Source of the DNA: Triangularia verruculosa
Taxonomy: Eukaryota; Ascomycota; Sordariomycetes; Sordariales; Podosporaceae
DNA: 64,000 nucleotides
Reading direction: 5' to 3'
Assembly (NCBI GenBank): GCA_033296885.1
Contig: MU863904.1
Span: forward strand, 1-64,000
Made by a program: the position numbers and the translations under genes
Shown: in pieces, positions 54,228-64,000 of the stretch
How positions within the stretch are numbered: position 1 is the first letter of the stretch
How the letters are laid out: every line of letters begins with the position of its first letter
Notes under the pieces: generated by a model
Database searches by the model: none
The model's input: only the letters and a program-made list of their open reading frames with translations
What the model was told of the DNA's origin: nothing

Positions 54228-57200
54228 ATGGAACAGCCCTTTTCATCGTCAAAGGTGACGGGTTAGTGTCTGTTTTTGCTGCTTGGAGAGCTCCCAGCTA
54301 ACCACTGTCCGCATATGCAGTCGAGTACTTCGATCCCCACGATGTCTACAAGCTCCTTGCGCCAGGACTGATTCCTCGGCTCCCGCTGCGCGATTTGAAC
54401 TGGCAGTCCCACGCCGGGCCATTACGATCGATCAACACCCTACACATCGATCTCCTGCCTTCCGGCGCCGACATTTCAAATATCTTTACTCCCCTATCCT
54501 CCCCAAACCCGAAAGGCGCGAGCTCCACCGATGCCGCCAGTCAGCCCCCTCGGGACGACGGGTTCCAGACGGCCACCATTGCAGGGCGCGGCGGCTCAAC
54601 CGACCAAGTAGACTCGACTCTTCGCCCACCGGCAGGACCCGGCAAGGAAAGGAGACATCAAATACCGGGCTTGCGCCGCACACCGTACCTCAAGGTACTG
54701 CTAATCCGATGCGATGACAACGACACATACAAGTCTACGACCAAGGCCGAAATAAAGGAATGGATCAAGGCCAACACGCCGCCAGCCCAAGGCAAAACCG
54801 GCGCTGAGAATCACGACGCCTTCGAGTGGCTGATCATCCACGTCGTCCTCCCAAACACTGTCGCTGCGACCCAGCCACGTACCACCGGAAAGGTACCAGA
54901 CACCAGTGATGTCTCCAAGACAGCGACATTAAAGTGGCGTGGCGGTTCAACATCATTGTTAGAGAAGCTCCGCACAGATTTCAACGGCTCGGGCAAGGGT
55001 GCCGTGGACAGAATCAGGCAGATTCGCATTGGTGTCAACGATGTGCCATACAGTATGCTTCCGAGGGTGGTGCCCGCCGTGCCTACTGGGTATCGCGAGA
55101 CCGAACAGGACAGTGAAGCAGCGTGGGCGGACTTGATTGGGAAGTTTAAAGAGCTCATTCTATCCAGCTTCGACACACGCGTCACACAGTACGAGGAGGA
55201 CATCAAAGAACGAGACGGCCAGAGGAGCCTACCAGGCTGGAACTTTTGCACCTTTTTCATCTTGAAAGAAGGCCTGGCCAGGGGCTTCGAGAGTGTTGGT
55301 CTTGTTGAAGATGCACTGGTTGGTTATGACGAGCTCAGTGTTGGGCTGGATACTATCATCCAGGAACAAGCTGCTGCCGGATCTGCAGAAGCCCATGGCG
55401 GTGCTCTGTTGTCCCACACTCCGGAACTCAAAGAAACGGCCCAAAAGGCTATCAGTGAGATTGCAGGCGGGACGCTCGAGTTTGAGGAAGAAGAGGCGGT
55501 GGATCTCCAGTCGGGCGAGAAGCAAAAGCTGGACTATTCTGAAAGCATTCCCATTACTTCATCCAAGAAATCGTACCGCGAACTGATCTTGGCCAACAAC
55601 GTCTCATTATTTGACTTTCGGTGCTACATCTTTGCCCGCCAAATCTCACTTCTCCTTCGTCTTGGAAATGCATGGTCGACACGAGAGGAACTGGTCGCGA
55701 AACTGAAGGAGCAGCAAGAAATGGTGCCACGCGGCGTGGCTGCAAAGACGCCTGTATCCAAGCTGAATGAAGAGTCAGAGAACCTGCTGCAGCTAGCTGA
55801 AATTTGCAAGCGCACGCTCGAGTTTGTGCCTTCGATCTCGACAGTTATGAGAGAAGACATCATTGCGGCCATGTTGTCTGCCAAGAAACACGAAGAAGAA
55901 GATGGCGTCAAACCAGTTCTCGATTCCCTTCTCTCTGAAGTGGTGGATAATATGGTGTCGTCCTTTGCCTTTTCTGTCGCCCAACAGATCCTTGCACAGA
56001 CGTCGACCAAGGCGCTGCCTATTCCACCTTCTACACTCAATGACAATCATGAGCAAAAGCCGTCCATCCCAGAACCGAAAATGACGATGCACCCAGCCCG
56101 GACAACGTCCCTTCATGGTCATGGCACTCAGCGGCCGCCTTTAAGCCCTGGGTTTCCATCCGGGCGCCTGTCTGGCTCAATCGAAAGTCCATCTGTGTCC
56201 TCCTTCCATAAAGCCGGACTTGAAGAACTTGCCGCTAGAAGAGCTGAGTTGTATGCCCTGTCTCGGAACATCCTGGAGGAGTGTGGCAAGAAGCGTGGCT
56301 GGTCCGATGGGTGGTCTACAGTGCCCACGGTAGGCGAGGCTGGTGTTGTTGACATGGAAGAAATCAGTCTCGACGATGATGCTCAGAAAACGGACCCTAC
56401 TACAACAGAAACTATTGAAGTTCTACACACATCGATTGCAGGCGTAGGAACCACTCTCCTTCGCACGGCGCTCGATAATAAGGATGATTTTTATCGACTC
56501 TATGAGACTTTGACCGATAAAGCTCTCCGTCACTACACAGTCGCACAGCACTTGCACTCCGTCCAGGCCTGCATGGCTGATCTGGCGGTGCTCAAGTTCC
56601 ACCTCGAAGAGTACAAGGACGCGGCTTTCTACTTTTACCGGGTCATTCCCTTCTTCGGAGAGAGCAGCTGGGCTCTACTCGAGCTTTCTATGCTGGTCAT
56701 GTACGCGAGATGTCTCAAGAAGCTGAACAAGTTGGACGACTATGTCAACCAAGCACTGCGTCAGCTTCTTTGCAAGGCAGCAGCCGCTGAAAAGGATCGA
56801 CTGCAACAGAAATCACGGTTTAGAAACACACTCACATCGGTGAAACAGTACCCAGAAGCTGCGGCGATTACTGGTTTTCTCGCAGACTTGATCTCAGTGT
56901 CGGCGTCGCTGTCAAAGGACGTCAGAATACCTCTGACGAGCCTCTGTTGTGATCTTGCGCTAGATGGGCCACCATTCTACGATGAGAGCCAGGATAGCTT
57001 CTCGCTGTTTCTGGACTTTCACAGTCTGCTGGTTGATGAGTTCGAGGCCGACGTAGTCAGCATCCGTATTGTCAGCAAGACCGCCGGGGGCAACAGGGAA
57101 ATTTGGCTGCAGACAGAGAAGCCTGTCACCATCCGACCAGGGCCGAATAAAGTACGGGTTCAAAGCACCACCATGATGGCTGGCACTTTTGAGGTTGATC

Positions 57201-58975
57201 AAGTCCGTCTGTCCAGCAAGAAGGTATTGCTGCACTACGAGAGAGAACTCGGTCAGGCCGTGGACAAGAGTTCTACAACCCTGAAGAACCCGCAAGTTAC
57301 CTTGTATCAGCGGGCTAGCGGCCTCGATGTGCGACTGACGGGGACAAAGAACCTTCAGCTCGACAAGAAGAAGTCGTTAGATCTTGAGCTTTCAACCGGT
57401 TGGAACACAGTAAATACATGCGAGATCAAGATCAGGTCTGCCACTGGTGGTTTGCGATTGGTCATGAGCGAAGCTGAGGTCATTGGCACAACACAAGCCA
57501 CCAAAGCTGAAGGAGGCACCTTCAAGTTCGGCGCCATTCCGGCCAACAGTACCGTCAAGGTTCGGTTCCCATTCACTGTCGAGCAAGATCTGCTTGATGT
57601 CGCCGTCAGAGCCGAGGTCACGTACTCTACCGAACGTGGGAGCTTTACCTTCTTCAAGACATCCTCAGTCCCTATCTCTCTCGCTGTGGAGGTCAATGTG
57701 CAGGACATCTTCAAGCATAATGCGCTATTCTCGCGGTTTGCTGTCTCCAGCGCCAACTCCAGCCCTCTGAGGCTATTCAAGAGTGAACTGCTAGGTTCCG
57801 AGGTCTTTGAGACACATTTTGGGCAATCGCCCAGCCAGCCGGTGTTGATCTTCCCAAAACAACCAACAAGCCTACTTTACAAAATCACAAGGAAACGAGG
57901 AATTGCCATCGGACCGAAAACAAACAAGACGTTGTATCTCAAATTGTACTACAGCGTCCTACAAGAAGAAATTGAAGGCCTGTTTGAGCAAAACATCACC
58001 GTCGACTTGGAAGCCTCGCCTATGAGGGAGTACTCCAAGCTCATCGTCTCAAAAGTCTTGTCAGCAGTTCAAGCCCGATTGTCAGAGCACGACCTCGAAA
58101 AGGCCGCCCTCTTGGGAGAGCTCCAAACCTCATTTCTCTCCGCCATCAACTGGGAAAGCCAATTCTCCGGCCTCGGCTCCCCCACCCAGCAGCAGCAAGG
58201 CGGGAGCTCCCCCCCTTCTTCACCCGGCGAAGACGAAGTATCCTCCGCGACCCTATCAGACTTTATGCGCACTTGGCTGGTTTCTCACCCTTCCCTTCCG
58301 TTACCACGTCCGGAGTCTATTCCCGAACCAAACACCATCGTCATCCCGGTTGATATACCCCCCGTAGCCATCGTGCACACGGCCGACCTCCAGATTTCAT
58401 CGTCTCCTCCCCCGGTAGTCACCGGGACCGACCCAGAATCTGGATCCCCTACTTTTGTGATCAACCAGCTTTTACCGGCGACCTTGCACCTCAAGTGGAC
58501 GCGGATATGGGACACGGACGCGCATAATTCATCCCTCTCGCAGGACCTGGAGTTTGGGTATGAGATCACCGCTCCGGGGAATAGCTGGCTTTTGGGGGGC
58601 AGGAGGAAGGGACATTTTATTATTCCTGCGGCGGAAGGGGAGGAGGGGTTGAGTTCGAGTTCGGAGACGGAGGCGGAGATACCGGTTGTGTTGGTGCCGT
58701 TGAGGGAGGGGTACTTGCCTTGGCCGGGGGTGGAGATTAAGGAGGTTAGAGGGGAGGGGACAGGGGGAGGAGGGGGGGATAGCCCGGTCGGTGGTGGTGG
58801 TGAGGGGGTGAATTGTGAGACAGATTATAGGAACTTGGGGGAGACGGTGGAGGTGGTGGGGGATAGGGGGAAGGTTACGGTTAGTTTGGATGTTAGTGAT
58901 GGGGGGGATAGGGGGGGTCCGATGGTGCTGGAGTGTGAGGGTGGTGGGTGGGGGACGGGGAGGGTTGTTGCTTAA
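54228..58975 (+). CDS. trs130: TRAPPII complex subunit Trs130 (TRAPPC10)
   Basis: Large TRAPPII-specific subunit acting at the trans-Golgi, where the complex activates Ypt31/Rab11-type GTPases. A 34-nt first exon (54228-54261) and intron 54262-54320 join to one long exon (54321-58975), giving 1562 residues. The N-terminus reads VEYFDPHDVYKLL...PGLIPRLPLRDLNWQ, typical of the family, followed by LRRTPYLKVLLIRCDDNDTYK. The middle is helical, with AEICKRTLEFVPSISTVMRED and HYTVAQHLHSVQ. Beta-rich Ig-like parts occupy the C-terminal third, ending in a fairly conserved WTRIWDTDA region. The last 130 residues include Gly/Glu-rich low complexity encoded by G-rich DNA. Disordered Ser/Pro inserts occur near 560-620 and 1310-1340. 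Confidence 0.92.
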
Positions 58976-60137
58976 AGAGGGGAGGATGTGTTTAGCAAGC
59001 AGCAGGTTTCGGTATAGTAAATATTCTTAATTGAGAAGTTCTTTTTTGATTGTTTATTGGGGTTTACGGTGGGAGGGTGTTGTCTACGAGCTTGGGGTTA
59101 AGGATGATAGGAATGTATTAACTGCCTGTGGCTGCCGACAAAAGGGGTTGTCACGCGGTTGGATGAGGGAGTGTGATCCCCTTGCTGCAGAAGCCAGGTA
59201 GGTATGCACCACATGGGTCACCTTACATAAGGGTCTATTGCTCACTTGCGGCAGGCTTGATATGTACCATCGGAGATCAAAGTGAGAACTATCGGCCGGC
59301 AGCATGCCCTGGCTATCATGCATGCATTGGACCCTGAGTTCGGGCAGGCCCGCCTTGCCCACGAACCATTTTGTTCTCGGCGTCAGCCCGTTCGCTTGCT
59401 TGTCTCCGGTGAGTCGGGACTGAAGATGGAATTGTGTTACTTTGCTGTATCCGATGAACAGTGGACATGAAACCTGGAGTCCTTTGTGGTGTTGGAGGCC
59501 AATGTCCGATCGGTCGCATAAATACCACCCGACTGATGCCAACTGGGGATAGATCTGGCTGACTAGTCGTATTATTAAGGGCCTTGGTGAGTAAGAGTGC
59601 CCGAACCGAGGTTGTACGGTTGAGGATGGAGATGCCCGCCTTTTGCGCCACTCTTTGCTGAATGCGGATGCTATCGGGGTTGGTGGGTGTGGGTTCGGGA
59701 TGTCGGATGAGATCGGAGGAGAAAGAAGCGTCAATGTTTATGGAGTTGCTGAGAAGTTGGGTGTGAGATATTGGGAGGCACCGCAGGTCGGGTAAAATAG
59801 GGTATGAGTAAGCTCATGCAGGTTTGAGGAATCCTGTGCGGTATGACCTCACTTGGGAGGCAGCAAGGCAGTGAAGGCTGGTATGGAGGGTTAGTAAGAT
59901 AACCAAGTGTAGTGTCTCGGCCTCGGTTATTAAATGTAGAGTAATCGATGGTTGATGGGGGCGGAATGTTGAAGGTTTCTCATAGGTTTGGGGCAGGACA
60001 GCTGGCTGGTGAAGGATACCTACCTTAGGTAGGCAAGTGTTCAGATGGATCATATAAGAGTTGAAAATGTCTTTTCGCCCCCGTTATCTTGTTTTAAGTT
60101 ATCACATAGATTTTCTTTCTTGAATTGTGGATTAAAG
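58976..60137. other. Intergenic region between Trs130 and a regulator gene
   Basis: A 1.16-kb gap. A minus-strand frame at 59084-59734 and smaller ones have no recognisable domain and no gene-like start. Small palindromes such as CCTACCTTAGGTAGG near 60020 occur but are common in fungal DNA. Confidence 0.4.
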
Positions 60138-62736
60138 ATGGCTGAAACATCATCGCGTCCTGGGAGGAAGAGAAAGGCCCACACGAGGAGTCGACATGGA
60201 TGTCTAACATGCAAACAGCGCCATATCCGGTGTGACGAGCTCAAACCAGTCTGGTATGTATAGCCTTCAATCTATGTGTTGTGCCTACGTATAGTTAACA
60301 GGCGTAGCACGAACTGTCTTACTCGTGGTGGAGGATGTGGTTATGCTGTTGAGGCAGCGGCCAGACTCACATCTGATTTCGCTTCTTCGGCAACTACACC
60401 AATGAAACCGAAAATGCTAGCGTTTCCAAGCTCACCGGTAGATCCATTTGATACGCTGCCTATCGAGATGCCATATCGGTCATTGGAGTTGTTCAATCAT
60501 TGTAAGAGACTTACGAGGGGTCTTTGATTTGGCAAACATAGGGGTGGCCGCGCTGACGTTCAGATATGAAAGTTACCAAGTACAGAATATTCACTCGGAC
60601 TGCTGTGCGAAAGAATGCTAGCTCTCAATGGTTAGTTGTTATAGTCTCCATTTCCATTATCGCACACAGCAACTGATTGAAGCTATACAGTGTTGGAATC
60701 GCGATCTCCGATCCAGACATATTCCGAGCTTGTCTCATCATGAGCGCCCTGCACTACTCTCGAATCAGTGGCGGTTTAAGAGAGTCTGATATGGAAGAAA
60801 CCTATCTATATCATAAGCTTGAAGCTATGAGATCGGTGAACAGGAAAGTTGCAGACCCGGCAACCTGTACTAGTGATGGGTGTTTGAGTTTGATTGCTGG
60901 ATTAGCATTGGCCGAGGTAAGACAATTTTCTTCAAAGTTCTAGACGCACTATTGACACTTTGTAGAGCGGTTTGGGCGATCCGACAGCTGCTGAGGCACA
61001 TATCAATGGTCTTTGTACCCTGATAGATATGAAACGCCCTGAAGAATGGCAACACAGATTTTACGGTATGCTACAAAGGGTCATTCTTATGTAAGTTGAA
61101 TTCTTTCTCTAGCTCGTCAGAGTTACAAGATTGCCCAGAATAGTCGAGTGACGGTCCTGTTCATCTGCGTGCGTTCACTCCTCGAGAGAAAGTCTATGGG
61201 GTACTTTATTTGTCCTAAAAGAGCGCTTGATATTTCGGAATCCTTATTGTTATCTTTGGGCACCTTTCGATCATGTTATAACACCTATCCTATTACCTTT
61301 TGACGACACCTGGTTACCAACCTTAGTCTCTTTACCGATGATATTTTGACAGCATTTGACCACCTGGAATCTCCAGAGGCCTTTCATGCATGATATCAGA
61401 TCTATTAGTAAACCGTTGTGCCTTCTCGACGTTATACTAACGCCTAGTCACAGGGCAGGAAGCTACATTGCCGCGGCCCGAGATCCAAGATTAGAATCGC
61501 AGATCATCGAAACCGACGATATGACCCTCTGCTATTCTCATCCATACTTCCCCAGACCAACATCGACCCTCCTTTCAACAACAAGGGTGCAAGCCACAAC
61601 TCTATCTCCCTTTTACCTGACCTCCACTCCATGCCTCGAGGCATGCAAATCAGACACGGAGGGGGAAGTACTCTTCAATGCTCTACAACGGCTCACAGCT
61701 CTTTGCTTCTCTCCACACGAAAGCAGCAACAGGGAAACCGCCGCGCTCTTACTCTCAGATACGGAGTCTTATATTGCCAGCCTCCTCTTCCAACCTGACT
61801 CCCCTTCAGCTTCTCAAAACCGTCATAGCAAGCAACGCAAGAAGAAAGAGCACCCCTACAGCCAGACTCCCCCAGTGTACTTCCCTAGCTTAAGCCGTGC
61901 CTGGGCTGCAGCTGGCTATCTGTACAGTCATTACATTCTATCCCCTCTCTGGAGCCACATCAACCCCCTCGACAAAACAATAGACCCAGACCTTCTCTGG
62001 TATCTGCTCAACACCCTCCAAGAAGACATCACCAAAACCGAAGAAGCCATGAAAACCGGCTCCTACAGCTCCGAGCTGTGGATTTGGAAGGTTATCATCG
62101 GTGCATACGCCGTTCAGATTTCTTTTGGTAGCCAATACAAGGACTTAGCAATGAAGGAGATGAACACGGCCGAGGTTAACCGCGAGCTGCGAGAAATTTT
62201 TGGAGATTTATTTTCACCCACAACCACACCGACCCAACCAGTTCTCTGGCACGAGCCCATCTACCAGAGAGCTTTAGCGTCATCATCAAAACCTCAAGAT
62301 AGTAGCGACGACTCTTTCCTGAATGATGATGATGTTGGTTTAGAACATGGATACTTCAACCATGAAGAATACAGTCACGCCCTAGCTCCTTCTCCTCTGC
62401 CAGGAGACTATCTACACTAGGTACCTCAAAGCATTCTTCAGCCGGAATATCGCTACATGGAGCCAGACATCCCACGTGGTGGATTGGGAAGGCGCAAAGA
62501 ATATGCTAGAAAGAATAGTACGGCCTGGCCAGACCCCGTTGCAAATGGCCGGGCAATTCGAAATTATGGACACGATCTTGAGGGGAATATGGACCGAAGC
62601 GTTTGCTATTTCTGATCCCGACGTGAGGCCTGTATCATGGTCAAATTCCATTCGTGTTAGGTGGTACCCGGGAAAGGAGCTACGTGAAGAGTTAGATGTA
62701 ATGATGGAACATAGATGGCTTGAACATCTCAAATAG
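60138..62736 (+). CDS. Zn(II)2Cys6 transcription factor, middle exon structure uncertain
   Basis: Predicted nuclear regulator. Clear exons are 60138-60253, 60308-60501, 60564-60630, 60691-60916 and 60966-61090, then a large exon ending 62333 and a last exon 62404-62736. Using the TAG at 60305-60307 as acceptor rebuilds the cluster C22-C25-C32-C39-C42-C49 (spacing 2-6-6-2-6); a nearer AG would replace C39 with Trp. The region LELFNHYMKV, IFRACLIMSALHYSR, LIAGLALAE, GDPTAAEAHINGL and GMLQRVIL matches the fungal TF domain of SRF/UPC2-like regulators. From 61091 to about 61378 the structure is unclear: one 288-nt intron, or a 25-nt exon at 61146-61170, both keep frame, and stops lie in the other paths. 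The last intron (62334-62403) has a weak GTTGGT donor. The gene may be partly decayed. Confidence 0.7.
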
Positions 62737-63442
62737 GAATTGAATGTCTTGAATAATAACAAGGAAGTCTTGGGTGCCAGTCATTGGGTATACCTTATAT
62801 AACAGCTCGAGAAGCCTTTTCACTGTCCGCCCGTTGACGCTTGTATTTTGTGACGTTATCTTATCCTTCTAATTCACTGCTAGAGGTAGCTACACGGTCT
62901 TAGTGTACCGTTTATGACAAGTGTCGCTGATACTTGCCTCGCCAAGCCCCCAGGGGCTTCAGGGGTTTGCAAGGGTCAGCAGAGGTCACCAGACTCAAAA
63001 GCCATAGTCAACCCACATCCACTGAAAACACATCATGTCAGCTTTTGCTGCTATATTTACCTACACTGGGTTTGATTCAGTACATGTATCCACCAGTTAA
63101 CTCGCCCACTGTGCTACCGCCCGCTTGTTGGCTTCCTAAAGCGTCATCACGGTATCTATCAGCCTGTTCAGCCTGCTAGACCAGGACTTGGATCGTTTCA
63201 AATCCCTCTTCTTCATACGCCTGTCACTCTGGAGCCATGGTTCCAGCCTTTTCGTCTCTTTGTACCGCTTGTTTGACCGCCCACGGGTTTCAACTGGTGG
63301 CCGTCCATCGGCGAATCTTGAAAGTCGCATCGAGGAGGTGCTTTTTTGGCTCCTCAATGGTCCTCTGCGACTGTCAGGCTGCCTCCAAACGGGTGGTTCG
63401 GGAGATCTTGCCGCGCGCCTGTCAGGACTTCTACGATCGCGT
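62737..63442. other. Intergenic or uncertain region near the right edge
   Basis: No gene can be assigned firmly. Opposing open frames overlap from about 63136; the minus-strand one is Arg/Ser-rich and the plus-strand ones have no ATG-led domain. Confidence 0.35.
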
Positions 63443-64000
63443 CTACATGAACACGATCGTTCGCACCTTCTTGAGTGGGGATGTGCCACAACTGCTCTTC
63501 CTATTAGCACTGCGTGATTTCATTTGCAAAGACAGGGAGGACCTACGATATCTGGATCGAATGTTCTGGGCAACCATATTTGGTGACGTTGCCAGTACCT
63601 TTGAAGCAAAATCATGCGGATCGTCGCCAAGTTGCGGGTAGGGCGAGGGCCGAGGTTGACTAGACCGACCCCTGCTACTTGATAACTGGATGTCTCTGCT
63701 AGTAGGGGCCGTAATTTTGCTCTCCTTGACGATGATAGCTCGACTGCTCAGAGACGATGAATCAATGATCCCTGATAGCCATTCAAGCGGATCGCCGTCA
63801 TCTGGTGGGTAAGGCAAGTTCCAAAATGGATCGGGCTTGTTGTCGAAAGCATGCGAGAGGTCAGGAAGTTCCGGGGATCCGGGACTCAATCCTAGAAACC
63901 AAGGCATTGAATTAGGGGGTTTGAGTGAGTGAGTCGAGCCGTGCTCTGTACTTTCTTCCTCCGAATCATCGTTCGAGGCGAGTCCCTTCAGCAAGATTTC
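63443..64000 (-). CDS. Partial hypothetical protein running off the right edge
   Basis: A minus-strand frame is open from the window edge to a stop at 63443, about 185 codons; its start lies outside the window. The first 115 residues have gene-like composition (acidic start NDDSEEESTEHG, then PDPFWNLPYPPDDGDPLEWLSG, then Ser/Arg-rich). After DFASK a GTACTG could be a splice donor, and the remaining Ser/Arg/Lys-rich part may be intron. No family is recognised. A plus-strand frame opposite it (about 63300-63641) reads as a helical, hydrophobic-charged sequence and is a competing interpretation. Confidence 0.35.
   Translation of the reverse strand, partial: EILLKGLASNDDSEEESTEHGSTHSLKPPNSMPWFLGLSPGSPELPDLSHAFDNKPDPFWNLPYPPDDGDPLEWLSGIIDSSSLSSRAIIVKESKITAPTSRDIQLSSSRGRSSQPRPSPYPQLGDDPHDFASKVLATSPNMVAQNIRSRYRRSSLSLQMKSRSANRKSSCGTSPLKKVRTIVFM

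Noticed and set aside
59084..59734. A 216-codon minus-strand frame after Trs130
   Set aside because: It has no domain, ordinary intergenic composition and no supporting splice or start context.

Overview
This window comes from the nuclear genome of a filamentous ascomycete, most likely a Sordariomycete close to the Sordariales (inference). Genes have short introns of about 46-115 nt with GT...AG ends and CTAAC-like branch sites. Gene density is moderate. The families present are typical of moulds: Zn(II)2Cys6 regulators, a rhodopsin-like seven-helix membrane protein, a GH76 mannanase and a CVNH secreted protein. I rebuilt exon boundaries by hand and checked that the joined exons keep frame. 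None has been checked against transcripts.

Left part (1-16.5 kb), more accessory: a GNAT acetyltransferase (509-1132, -), a doubtful two-exon small gene (1200-1533, +), a TauD-like Fe(II)/2-oxoglutarate oxygenase (2069-3516, +), a rhodopsin-like membrane protein (4533-5966, +), an F-box-like protein (6745-8412, +), a TBC-domain protein with altered catalytic fingers (10667-12931, -), and a secreted cyanovirin-N homolog (15835-16433, +). Gaps are long and hold a perfect hairpin, an 18-bp tandem repeat and simple repeats.

Centre (16.5-31 kb), housekeeping: a delta-12-type fatty acid desaturase (-), translation factor eIF3b (-) divergent from chaperonin subunit CCT2 (+), and a DUF604/GT31-like glycosyltransferase (-). 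A roughly 1-kb C/A-rich, G-poor gap with an imperfect duplication lies downstream of the CVNH gene.

31-42 kb: a Zn(II)2Cys6 regulator (-), a lysine/acid-rich presumed nuclear protein (-), a GH76 Dfg5/Dcw1-like cell-wall enzyme (-), and a large coiled-coil protein with an RGG-like tail (-). The second and fourth have no family I recognise.

42-59 kb, dense conserved genes: Cox23 in four tiny exons, NatB auxiliary subunit Mdm20/Naa25, Ilm1 (-), the geranylgeranyltransferase I beta subunit (+), a tRNA-Tyr(GUA) with intron (-), a secreted M20 peptidase (-), methylthioribose-1-phosphate isomerase Mri1 (-), and the 1562-residue TRAPPII subunit Trs130 (+). Membrane traffic and prenylation (Trs130, TBC protein, GGTase I), mitochondrial functions (Cox23, Ilm1) and proteostasis (eIF3b, CCT2, NatB) recur, but no gene cluster for one pathway is evident.

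Right end (60-64 kb): a second Zn(II)2Cys6 regulator whose zinc cluster is intact only with one particular splice site and whose middle is uncertain, then opposing open frames running to the window edge. I found no complete transposon, CRISPR array or rRNA gene, and no convincing new multi-gene system. The best leads for novelty are the coiled-coil/RGG protein, the atypical TBC protein, the tRNA-Tyr with a changed T-loop, and the decayed repeats.
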